From Sphingosinicella sp. CPCC 101087 (GTDB lineage: Bacteria; Pseudomonadota; Alphaproteobacteria; Sphingomonadales; Sphingomonadaceae), in the NCBI RefSeq assembly GCF_004151485.1, contig NZ_SBFF01000007.1, positions 235,551-299,550 on the forward strand: a stretch of 64,000 bases of DNA, written 5' to 3'. Every line of letters starts with the position of its first letter. The stretch's first letter is position 1. Below the pieces are notes generated by a model. It was not told the origin of the DNA. It saw nothing but the letters and a program-made list of their open reading frames with translations, and made no database searches. Shown piece after piece: positions 29,596-37,187 of this stretch. Position numbers and translations under genes: made by a program.

Positions 29596-30417
29596 GTGAG
29601 GAGGACAAGGCTGCTCCTCGCTCTCCTCCTCATCCTCCTGGCCGGTTACGGCGCGATCGTCGGCCTGGCCTTCGTCAACCAGGAGCGGCTGCTCTTTCCG
29701 GCCTTCCTCGTCGTCCCTGCGCAGGCGCCGCCCCCGGGCGCGCAACGGCTCACGGTCGAGACCCCGGACGGGATTCGTCTCGAAGGGCTTCATATTCCGC
29801 CCGAAGGCGGGGGGTCCGGCCCGACGCTCGTCCTCGCCTTTGCCGGCAACGCGTCCAACGCCCAAGGCGTGGCCGAACTGCTCCACGAAATCTATCCGGA
29901 CCGGGACATCGTGACCTTCTTCTACCGCGGCTATGCTCCCAGTGGTGGCGTGGCCGGCGCCGAAACGCTGATGGAAGATGCGCCCCTGATCCACGATTTC
30001 GTCGCCGCGCGCTTGCGGCCGCGTCGGATCGTCGCGGTGGGCATCAGCCTGGGCAGCGGCGTCGCGTCCAGCCTGGCCGCGCGCCGCCCGCTGGCCGGCC
30101 TGGTCCTCGTCACCCCCTTCGACTCGCTCGCCGCGACCGCCCGCCAGCTTCATCCCTGGCTTCCGGTCTCGCTTCTCCTGCGCCACGACATGCGCTCCGC
30201 CGAGGCCTTGAAGGACAGGCGCCTCCCGGTGGCGATCATCGCTTCGGGCCGCGACCGCCTGGTCCGGCCGGAGCGAACCGAGGCGCTCCGCCGGGCGGTG
30301 CCCAACCTCGTTCACGACGTGACCATTCCCGAGGCCCGACACGACGACATCTTCCTGCATCCCGGCTTCGTGCCGGCGATGCGGGAGGCGATGGAAAAGA
30401 TCGAGGCGGCCGCCTGA
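29596..30417 (+). CDS. Membrane-anchored alpha/beta hydrolase
   Basis: 273 residues from GTG 29596, which lies 13 bases after the receiver gene. The N-terminal segment LLLALLLILLAGYGAIVGLAF is a membrane anchor, so the hydrolase domain probably faces the periplasm. The nucleophile elbow is GISLGSG, the acid may be D in ASGRDRLVRP, and the histidine is in EARHDDIF. It resembles the BEM46/YqkD type of serine hydrolase. The substrate is unknown. It ends one base before the recA operator region. Confidence 0.82.
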   Translation: MRRTRLLLALLLILLAGYGAIVGLAFVNQERLLFPAFLVVPAQAPPPGAQRLTVETPDGIRLEGLHIPPEGGGSGPTLVLAFAGNASNAQGVAELLHEIYPDRDIVTFFYRGYAPSGGVAGAETLMEDAPLIHDFVAARLRPRRIVAVGISLGSGVASSLAARRPLAGLVLVTPFDSLAATARQLHPWLPVSLLLRHDMRSAEALKDRRLPVAIIASGRDRLVRPERTEALRRAVPNLVHDVTIPEARHDDIFLHPGFVPAMREAMEKIEAAA

Positions 30418-30432
30418 GTTCCCCTCTTGTTC
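30418..30432 (+). promoter_or_regulatory. LexA (SOS) operator of recA
   Basis: Perfect direct repeat GTTC-N7-GTTC, the alphaproteobacterial LexA box, ending 74 bases before the recA start. The second GTTC overlaps a possible -35 (TTGTTC), with TACATC 17 bases downstream as a possible -10. The site begins right after the stop codon of the preceding hydrolase. Confidence 0.85.
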
Positions 30433-30506
30433 TCACGGAACAGATCATGTACATCGTCATCACGCGTTGAACCGGACGCGCCGACGCAATAACGGGAGCA
30501 CAGGCC

Positions 30507-31577
30507 ATGGTGGCGTCACTCAAAGTCGTTTCCGACAGGAACCCTCTCGATATGGATAAGCAGAAAGCTCTCGACGCGGCGCTCGCGCAGATCGACCGCG
30601 CGTTCGGGAAGGGGAGCGCAATGCGCCTCGGGTCGCGCGAGGCGATCGAGATCGAGACAATCTCGACGGGATCGCTCGGGCTCGACATCGCGCTCGGCAT
30701 CGGCGGCCTGCCGCGCGGCCGGGTCGTCGAAATCTACGGGCCGGAAAGCTCGGGCAAGACCACGCTCGCGCTCCACGCGGTTGCCGAAGCGCAGAAGGCC
30801 GGGGGCGTCGCCGCATTCGTCGACGCCGAGCATGCGCTCGACCCGATCTATGCCCGCAAGCTGGGCGTCGACATCGAAAACCTGATCGTCTCCCAGCCCG
30901 ATACAGGCGAGCAGGCGCTCGAGATCACGGACACCTTGGTCCGCTCCAACGCGGTCGACGTGCTGGTGGTCGATTCGGTCGCCGCTCTGGTGCCGCGAGC
31001 GGAGATCGAGGGCGAGATGGGCGACAGCCATGTCGGCCTGCAGGCACGGCTGATGAGCCAGTCGCTTCGCAAGCTGACCGGCTCCATCTCCAAGTCCAAA
31101 TGCCTGGTCATCTTCATCAACCAGCTGCGGATGAAGATCGGCGTGATGTACGGCAATCCGGAGACGACCACCGGCGGCAATGCGCTGAAATTCTACGCAT
31201 CGGTCCGGCTCGACATTCGTCGCACCGGGCAGATCAAGGATCGCGACGAAATCGTCGGCAACTCGACCCGCGTGAAGGTGGTCAAGAACAAGCTCGCGCC
31301 GCCGTTCAAGCAGGTCGAGTTCGACATCATGTACGGCCAGGGCGTTTCCAAGCTGGGCGAGGTGCTCGACCTCGGCGTCAAGGCCGGGCTGATCGAGAAA
31401 TCGGGCGCCTGGTTCAGCTATGACTCGATCCGAATCGGCCAAGGCCGCGAGAATGCCAAGACCTTCCTCAAGGAGAATCCGGAGATCGCCGAGCGCCTCG
31501 AGCGGGCGATCCGCGGCAAGACCGAGGAGGTCAGCGAGGCGCTGATGGCCGGACCGTCCGAAGAGGACGACATCTAG
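30507..31577 (+). CDS. recA: RecA recombinase
   Basis: DNA strand-exchange ATPase and coprotease for LexA self-cleavage. The 356-residue protein has Walker A GPESSGKT at 78-85, Walker B in [14 protein letters not shown], the L2 loop segment [19 protein letters not shown] and an acidic C-terminus (EEDDI). ATG 30507 gives an N-terminus MVASLKVV slightly longer than in E. coli. It has its own SOS operator upstream and a hairpin pair downstream, so it is monocistronic. Confidence 0.99.
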   Translation: MVASLKVVSDRNPLDMDKQKALDAALAQIDRAFGKGSAMRLGSREAIEIETISTGSLGLDIALGIGGLPRGRVVEIYGPESSGKTTLALHAVAEAQKAGGVAAFVDAEHALDPIYARKLGVDIENLIVSQPDTGEQALEITDTLVRSNAVDVLVVDSVAALVPRAEIEGEMGDSHVGLQARLMSQSLRKLTGSISKSKCLVIFINQLRMKIGVMYGNPETTTGGNALKFYASVRLDIRRTGQIKDRDEIVGNSTRVKVVKNKLAPPFKQVEFDIMYGQGVSKLGEVLDLGVKAGLIEKSGAWFSYDSIRIGQGRENAKTFLKENPEIAERLERAIRGKTEEVSEALMAGPSEEDDI

Positions 31578-31586
31578 GACATCGAA

Positions 31587-31613
31587 TGCGAGCCCGCTCG
31601 TGACGGGCTCGCA
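31587..31613 (+). terminator. Hairpin after recA
   Basis: Perfect 10-bp stem TGCGAGCCCG (31587-31596) and CGGGCTCGCA (31604-31613) with a 7-base loop, 10 bases after the recA stop. No T-run follows, so termination may need help from the second hairpin downstream. Confidence 0.6.
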
Positions 31614-31644
31614 ACCGCAGGCTGCCGACGTTTACGGTGCGAAG

Positions 31645-31672
31645 CGCCCGCCGCCCATCAAGGCGGCGGGCG
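31645..31672. terminator. Second, probably bidirectional hairpin between recA and the MFS gene
   Basis: Perfect 11-bp GC-rich stem (31645-31655 with 31662-31672) and a 6-base loop, flanked by imperfectly matching GAAG/CTTC. It sits between two convergent genes, recA (+) and the MFS exporter (-), and could end transcription from both. Confidence 0.6.
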
Positions 31673-31680
31673 TTCGCTTC

Positions 31681-32919
31681 TCAGTCGTGCGCGAACAGGC
31701 GGCCGCGTTCAGTGACGAGCACGATGCCGAGGGACAGGATCCCGAATGCCGCGAAACCGCCGACCAGGGGAATGACGGTCCCGTCGAAGCTCTGGCCGAT
31801 CGCCGTGCCCAGCAGTGCCCCGCAGATCGTCCCGATCGTTCCCTGGACCGAGGAAGCCGTGCCGGCGACATGGCCGAGCGGCTGCATGGCGAGCGCCCCG
31901 AAGCTCGCCGAAGCGAAGCCGAAGCAGGCCATCACCAGACCCTGCATGACGATGAAGGTGACAAGCGATTCATTCTGTCCGGCCATTGCCAGATGGGCGA
32001 GCGAGAAGACGGTGAACAGGACGAGACCGAGATGCGCGATCCGCCGCGTGCCGACCCGCTCGACCAGCCGAGACGTCAGATAGGACGTGGCGGCCATCGG
32101 CCCGGCCACGCCGACGAAGGTCGCCGCGATCAAATCGGGCCGCTGGAACACGTCGAACACGATCTGCTGGATCGAGACGATGTAGCCGGTGAGCGCGCCC
32201 ATCATCAGGGTGAAGCCGAGCGTGTAGCCGAGCGACTGCCGGTTGGTCAGCGTCTCGATCATGCCTTCCCGGATCACCCGCGCGGAGATGGGCCGACGAT
32301 ATTCGGGATGCAGGGTCTCGGGCAGCCGGACCAGCGACCAGGCCAGAACGACCATGCCGAAGCCGGCCAGCCCGTAGAAGATCCAGGGCCACGGCGCGAC
32401 CAGCAGGGTGAGCTGCCCGAATACCGGCGCAAGCACGGGCATCAGCATGAAGACCAGGAAGACCAGGCTCATGAGCCTCGCCATCGCCGCACCTTCGAAC
32501 CGGTCGCGGACGATTGAAACGACCAGCACTCGAGTCGCCGCCGCGGCGGCACCCTGCGCAAGCCTTGCCGCCAGCAGAAGGGTGAAGCTGGAAGCGACCG
32601 CGCAGGCCAACGCGAAGACGATGTAGAGGACGAGGCTCGACATCAGCACCGGCTTGCGCCCGTAGCGGTCCGAAAGGGGCCCGTAGAGCAACTGCGTGGC
32701 GCCGAAACCGAGGAAATAGAAGGAGACGACCAGCTGTCGGTCATTTTCCGAGGCGACGCCGAGCGCCTCGCCGATCGCCGGCAGGGCCGGGATCATCGCG
32801 TCGATCGCCAAGGCGTTGATCGACATCAAGGCGGCCAGCAGAACGACGAACTCGCCGAAGCCGGGACGCGAGGCGTCGGGAGGGGAGGGTGCGTACTTCA
32901 CCTGGGATCCGTTGGGCAT
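31681..32919 (-). CDS. Bcr/CflA-type multidrug efflux MFS transporter
   Basis: Proton-driven drug exporter of the major facilitator superfamily, 412 residues with about 12 transmembrane helices. The first helix carries the Bcr/CflA-like LAALMSINALAIDAMIPALP. The loop 2-3 motif GPLSDRYGRKPVL is intact. I start at ATG 32919; an upstream in-frame ATG would add 29 residues overlapping the divergent GST promoter region. It is convergent with recA and divergent from the GST gene. Confidence 0.92.
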   Translation of the reverse strand: MPNGSQVKYAPSPPDASRPGFGEFVVLLAALMSINALAIDAMIPALPAIGEALGVASENDRQLVVSFYFLGFGATQLLYGPLSDRYGRKPVLMSSLVLYIVFALACAVASSFTLLLAARLAQGAAAAATRVLVVSIVRDRFEGAAMARLMSLVFLVFMLMPVLAPVFGQLTLLVAPWPWIFYGLAGFGMVVLAWSLVRLPETLHPEYRRPISARVIREGMIETLTNRQSLGYTLGFTLMMGALTGYIVSIQQIVFDVFQRPDLIAATFVGVAGPMAATSYLTSRLVERVGTRRIAHLGLVLFTVFSLAHLAMAGQNESLVTFIVMQGLVMACFGFASASFGALAMQPLGHVAGTASSVQGTIGTICGALLGTAIGQSFDGTVIPLVGGFAAFGILSLGIVLVTERGRLFAHD

Positions 32920-33004
32920 TGCGGCACCCGAAGCGGGCAGCCGAGCCGGTTCCCTATTGGCTGCCGTCCCCTTATGAAAGCCGCGAACCGCACGAGAGCC
33001 TGCC

Positions 33005-33676
33005 ATGATCGTCGTCCATCACCTCGAAAACTCCCGATCCCAGCGAATTCTCTGGCTACTGGAGGAGCTCGGCATGGATTACGAGGTCCGGCGCTACGAT
33101 CGGGACCCACAGACGATGCGGGCACCGCGAGAGCTCGCCAGCGTCCATCCGCTCGGCAAGGCGCCGGTCATCGAAGACACGGGATCGGCCTCCGGTGCGG
33201 CTGCGGGGTCGGGCCCAGGCGCAACCGGCGGACGGGTAATCGCCGAGACCGGTGCCATCGTCGAATATCTGATCGACGCGGCCGAAGGCCGGCTGGGGCC
33301 GCCGGCCAATCGCGAAGCGGTGCTGCGCTACCGCCAGTTCCTTCATTATGCGGAGGGCTCGCTCATGCCGCCTTTGTTCGGGCTGCTGGTGACCACCCGT
33401 CTCGGCCTGCTCGGCCGCCCGGCGCGCGGCCAGATCCTGGCGATGATCGGCCAGCATCTCGACTGGCTCGAGAGCGAGCTCGGGGATCGTGCCTGGTTCG
33501 CCGGAGACGAGTTCAGTGCCGCCGACATCATGATGAGCTTTCCGCTCGAAATCTCGCGCAGCCGCGCAGGACTCGGCGACGATCGCCCCAATCTGATCGA
33601 CTGGCTCGAGCGTATCCATGCCCGGCCCGCCTTCGCTGCCGCGCTGCAGAAAGGCGGACCTTACGCCTATGCGTGA
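33005..33676 (+). CDS. Glutathione S-transferase with a low-complexity insertion
   Basis: Cytosolic GST of 223 residues. The thioredoxin-fold N-domain has SRSQRILWLLEELGM and the cis-proline in KAPVIE; the glutathione-contact motif ETGAIVEYL follows. Between these two strands, about residues 59-76, lies a Gly/Ala/Ser-rich insert that relatives lack. The C-terminal helical domain is normal (FSAADIMMSFPLE). It is divergent from the MFS exporter (85 bp) and convergent with the LysE-type gene. Confidence 0.9.
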   Translation: MIVVHHLENSRSQRILWLLEELGMDYEVRRYDRDPQTMRAPRELASVHPLGKAPVIEDTGSASGAAAGSGPGATGGRVIAETGAIVEYLIDAAEGRLGPPANREAVLRYRQFLHYAEGSLMPPLFGLLVTTRLGLLGRPARGQILAMIGQHLDWLESELGDRAWFAGDEFSAADIMMSFPLEISRSRAGLGDDRPNLIDWLERIHARPAFAAALQKGGPYAYA

Positions 33677-33682
33677 GCCGGG

Positions 33683-34339
33683 CTAGCGCCGCTCGCTCAG
33701 GACCAGCTGCACGGCGAGTGCGGCCATCGCCGTCGCCGCGATCCAGCGCGCGGCGCGGCCAACCCAGCTCACGTGGCGAAGACGCGCCGCCGCACCCGCC
33801 GTCGCCACCGCGACGCCGACGTTCACCAGCGTCCCGACGAGGTCGAACCACAGACCCAGGAACAGGATCTGCAAAGCCGGCGCCGACGCTGCGGGATCGA
33901 CGAACTGGGGAAGGAAGGCGAGGAAGAAGAGGGCAACCTTGGGATTGAGGATATTGACCAACATCGCCGCCCGGAACAGCCGCCAACCGGTGCCGCCCGC
34001 CGGCCTCGCCTCTCCTGGCGGGGCGCTCCGCGCGCGAAGCATCGAGAAAGCGAGCCAGAGGAGGTAGGAAGCGCCGGCCCATTTGATGACGTCGAAGGCC
34101 GCCGGCGACGAAGCGAGGATGGCGGAGAGGCCAAGGACGGCCGCGAGGAGGTGGACGAGGGCGCCCGCGCCGATTCCCAGGGCGGCGATGATCCCGTCCC
34201 GCCGCCCGCCACGGGCCGCGCTCGCGATGACGAAGGTCATGTCTGCGCCCGGAACGATATTGAGCGCCAGCCCGGCCACGACGAAGCCGAGAAAAAGCGG
34301 CCATTCCGGGAGCAAGGCGATCCCGCCAATCTCGATCAT
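33683..34339 (-). CDS. LysE/RhtB-type amino-acid exporter
   Basis: Membrane exporter of 218 residues with about six hydrophobic segments. The family motif is GLALNIVPGADMTFVIASAARGGRRDGI, close to the usual P-G-P-x2 pattern, followed by GAGALVHLLAAVLGL. The segment ILNPKVALFFLAFLPQFV is typical of the family. GGAGG lies 4 bases before ATG 34339. The substrate is not predictable. Confidence 0.92.
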   Translation of the reverse strand: MIEIGGIALLPEWPLFLGFVVAGLALNIVPGADMTFVIASAARGGRRDGIIAALGIGAGALVHLLAAVLGLSAILASSPAAFDVIKWAGASYLLWLAFSMLRARSAPPGEARPAGGTGWRLFRAAMLVNILNPKVALFFLAFLPQFVDPAASAPALQILFLGLWFDLVGTLVNVGVAVATAGAAARLRHVSWVGRAARWIAATAMAALAVQLVLSERR

Positions 34340-34452
34340 GCGGCCTCCGGTCAGGGCGCCAGCGTTCGCCCCTTTGCGCTGAAGGACCCTTCGTCTAGTG
34401 AGCGGGCGGTGACAAGCCGGACGACCGGCGCAGCGGCGAAGGGGGCAAGTGG

Positions 34453-35688
34453 ATGAGGACCTGGTTTGCGATACCGCTTTGGCAGCGGGTGATCGGGGCT
34501 CTGATCCTCGGCGTTGCCGTCGGTCTCATCTGGGGACCGGGGGCGGAGAGCATCAAGTGGATCGGCGACTTCTTCATCCGGGCAATCCGGATGTTGGTCG
34601 TGCCGCTGATCTTCTTCTCGCTCGTGGCGGGAATCGCCGCGATCGGCGACATCAGGAAGCTCGGCGCCGTGGGCGGCAGGGCGCTGGTGCTTTTTGTCGG
34701 CACGGGTGTCGCCTCGGTGGCGCTCGGGCTCACGCTCGGCACCCTCATTGCACCCGGAGCCGGTCTCGCGCTGACGCTTCCCGAAGGGGTAGCGATACCG
34801 GAGCCTGCGACGACGTCGGTCACCGATATGATCCTGGCGATGATACCGGCGAATCCCGTCGAGACGATGGCGCGCGGCGATGTGCTTCCGCTGATCGTCT
34901 TCGCCTTGCTGTTCGGAATCGGAATCCTGATGGCGGGCGAAGAGGGGAGCCTCGTGGCGCGCGGAATGGATGCGGCCGCGATCGTCATGCAGCGGATGAC
35001 GGTGCTGGTCATGGAGCTCACCCCGTTCGGCGTGTTCGCGCTCATGGCCTGGGTTGCCGGGACCTTCGGGATCGATGCCTTGCTCCCGCTCGCCACCCTC
35101 GTCGGGCTCAACTATCTCGGCTGCCTGCTGATCATCTTCGGCATCTATTCGGCCATCATCCACTTCATCGGCAAGGTGCGGGTGATAGACTTCTTTCGCG
35201 GCATGATCGACGCGATGGCCGTCGCCTATTCGACCGCCTCGTCCAACGCGACCCTGCCCGTGACCCTGCGCTGCGCCCAGCGCAATCTCGGCGTCAGCCG
35301 CAGCGTCTCGAGCTTCGTCATCTCGCTCGGCGCGACGATCAACATGAACGGTACCGCCATGTATCTGGGTCTCGCCACGCTGTTCGGGGCGCAGATCTTC
35401 GGGGTGAGCCTCGATTTCGGCGACTACGTGATGATCGCCATCACCGCCACGCTCGGAGCCATCGGGGCGGCAGGCATTCCGGGGGCGGGCCTCATCATGA
35501 TGGGGCTCGTCTTCTCGACCGTCGGAGTACCGCTGGAAACGATCGCCTTCGTCGCCGGCGTGGACCGCATCATGGACATGATGCGTACCACCACCAACAT
35601 CACCGGGGACGCCGCCGTCGCCGTGGCCGTGGCACGAATGACCGGGGATCTCGACGTCGGCGAGTTCGAGTCCGCGGACGACGTGTAG
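34453..35688 (+). CDS. Dicarboxylate/amino acid:cation symporter (DAACS), copy 1
   Basis: Secondary importer of the SLC1/GltP family, 411 residues. The hairpin-1 serine motif reads STASSNATLP, the cation/substrate motif in the seventh helix is NMNGTAMY, and hairpin 2 contains AGIPGAGLIMMG. The eighth helix has MRTTTNITGDAAVAV. A second family member follows after 113 bases with a hairpin in between. Substrate (glutamate, aspartate, C4-dicarboxylate, neutral amino acids) is open. Confidence 0.93.
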   Translation: MRTWFAIPLWQRVIGALILGVAVGLIWGPGAESIKWIGDFFIRAIRMLVVPLIFFSLVAGIAAIGDIRKLGAVGGRALVLFVGTGVASVALGLTLGTLIAPGAGLALTLPEGVAIPEPATTSVTDMILAMIPANPVETMARGDVLPLIVFALLFGIGILMAGEEGSLVARGMDAAAIVMQRMTVLVMELTPFGVFALMAWVAGTFGIDALLPLATLVGLNYLGCLLIIFGIYSAIIHFIGKVRVIDFFRGMIDAMAVAYSTASSNATLPVTLRCAQRNLGVSRSVSSFVISLGATINMNGTAMYLGLATLFGAQIFGVSLDFGDYVMIAITATLGAIGAAGIPGAGLIMMGLVFSTVGVPLETIAFVAGVDRIMDMMRTTTNITGDAAVAVAVARMTGDLDVGEFESADDV

Positions 35689-35694
35689 GCCCGG

Positions 35695-35724
35695 CCTCCT
35701 CCGGTACCGGGAGGCGTCGCTTTT
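35695..35724 (+). terminator. Terminator between the two DAACS genes
   Basis: CCTCC (35695-35699) pairs with GGAGG (35709-35713), enclosing the self-complementary CCGGTACCGG region. TTTT follows at 35721-35724. It lies 7 bases after the stop of copy 1, so the two symporters probably have separate transcripts. Confidence 0.6.
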
Positions 35725-35801
35725 GATCGGACGCAGACTCGGCGATTGACTTTTGCCGCCTGGACCATGCCGATGCGCCACGGGCTGAAGAGGACGTTGA
35801 C

Positions 35802-37145
35802 ATGGGCTGGTCGAAGGCAGGCGGAATCCCGCTTCAGGTGAAGATGTTGATCGGTTTCCTGGTGGGCCTCCTGGCCGGCCTTGCCGTCAACATGACCCAA
35901 CCGGACGCAGCATGGGTGGGGGCCGTCACGACCTACGTGACCGGACCTATCGGGCAGATCTTCCTTCGCCTGCTGTTCATGCTCGTCATCCCGCTGCTCT
36001 TCTCCGCCCTCGTCGTCGGCATCTCGGAGATGGGAGAGGTCCGGTCGCTGCGCAGGATCGGCCTTCGTACCCTCGCTTATACCGTGATCGTTTCCTCGAT
36101 CGCGGTGGCGATCAGCCTTGTCCTCGTGAACCTTCTTCAGCCGGGCGCCGGCGTCGACCGGGCGCTGGCCGAGACGCTGCTGGCCGAATCCGCCGGCCGT
36201 GCCGGAGAAATCGTCCGGACCGGAACCCAGCAGCCGTCCGGCATCGATGCCTTCATCAGCATCATTCCCAACAACCTCGTCGAGGCGCTGGGCAGCAACA
36301 GCGCCATCCTCTCGGTGATGTTCTTCGCTCTGTTCTTCGGGATCGGGCTGCTGCTCACCGACACGCCAGGCGCCCGAACGCTCCTGAGGGGCTTCGAAGG
36401 CCTGTTCGACGTATCGATGCGCCTCATCCTCATCGTCATCCGATTGGCGCCGATCGCGGTCGCCTGCTTCATGTTCAATCTTGCCGCCCTGTTCGGCTGG
36501 GACCTGCTCATCCGGCTCTCGGCGTTCGTCGGAGTGGTCCTGCTCGCCCTCGGCCTTCAGATGTTCCTCGTCTTTCCGGCGATCCTCGCGACCGTCGGCC
36601 GGAAGAGCCCGCTCGCCTTCTTCCGGGAGACGCAGGAAGCGGCCGTGATGGCCTTCTCCACCGCCTCGTCCAACGCCACGCTCCCGACCGCGCTTCGGGT
36701 TGCCGACGAGCAGCTCGGGCTGCCGCGCCGCGTCTCCCGCTTCGTCCTCACGATCGGCGCCACGGCGAACCAGAACGGCACCGCAATGTTCGAAGGAATC
36801 ACGGTGCTGTTCCTGGCCCAGTTCTTCGGCATCGACCTCACGATCGGACAGCAGATCATGGTGATGCTGGTCTGCATCCTGGGGGGGATCGGCACGGCCG
36901 GCGTGCCGGCAGGCTCCCTTCCCGTCGTCGCCCTCATCCTCGCGATGGTCGGCGTCCAGCCGGAAGCGATCGCGCTGGTCCTCGGTGTGGACCGTTTCCT
37001 CGACATGTGCCGCACGACGCTGAACGTGGTGGGAGACCTCGTCGCCGCCCAGGTCATTTCGGCGGGCGAGCCGGCCGATCCGGCCCCTGCGCCGCCGATG
37101 GGCGGCGAGAATGGCAGTTCTGTCGCGGAGGCGCATCCGTCCTGA
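35802..37145 (+). CDS. Dicarboxylate/amino acid:cation symporter (DAACS), copy 2
   Basis: Second SLC1-type symporter, 447 residues. Hairpin 1 is nearly identical to copy 1 (STASSNATLP), but the seventh-helix motif is NQNGTAMFEG instead of NMNGTAMY, and the eighth helix reads CRTTLNVVGDLVAAQV. It has a longer periplasmic loop (about residues 105-145) and a Pro/Gly/Ser-rich C-terminal tail. These differences suggest diverged substrate or cation use rather than a recent duplication. It is convergent with the EF-G-like gene. Confidence 0.92.
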   Translation: MGWSKAGGIPLQVKMLIGFLVGLLAGLAVNMTQPDAAWVGAVTTYVTGPIGQIFLRLLFMLVIPLLFSALVVGISEMGEVRSLRRIGLRTLAYTVIVSSIAVAISLVLVNLLQPGAGVDRALAETLLAESAGRAGEIVRTGTQQPSGIDAFISIIPNNLVEALGSNSAILSVMFFALFFGIGLLLTDTPGARTLLRGFEGLFDVSMRLILIVIRLAPIAVACFMFNLAALFGWDLLIRLSAFVGVVLLALGLQMFLVFPAILATVGRKSPLAFFRETQEAAVMAFSTASSNATLPTALRVADEQLGLPRRVSRFVLTIGATANQNGTAMFEGITVLFLAQFFGIDLTIGQQIMVMLVCILGGIGTAGVPAGSLPVVALILAMVGVQPEAIALVLGVDRFLDMCRTTLNVVGDLVAAQVISAGEPADPAPAPPMGGENGSSVAEAHPS

Positions 37146-37187
37146 GGCCAAGCCTGACCCTCGTTCCAGCCGGGCGCGACAGCGGGC

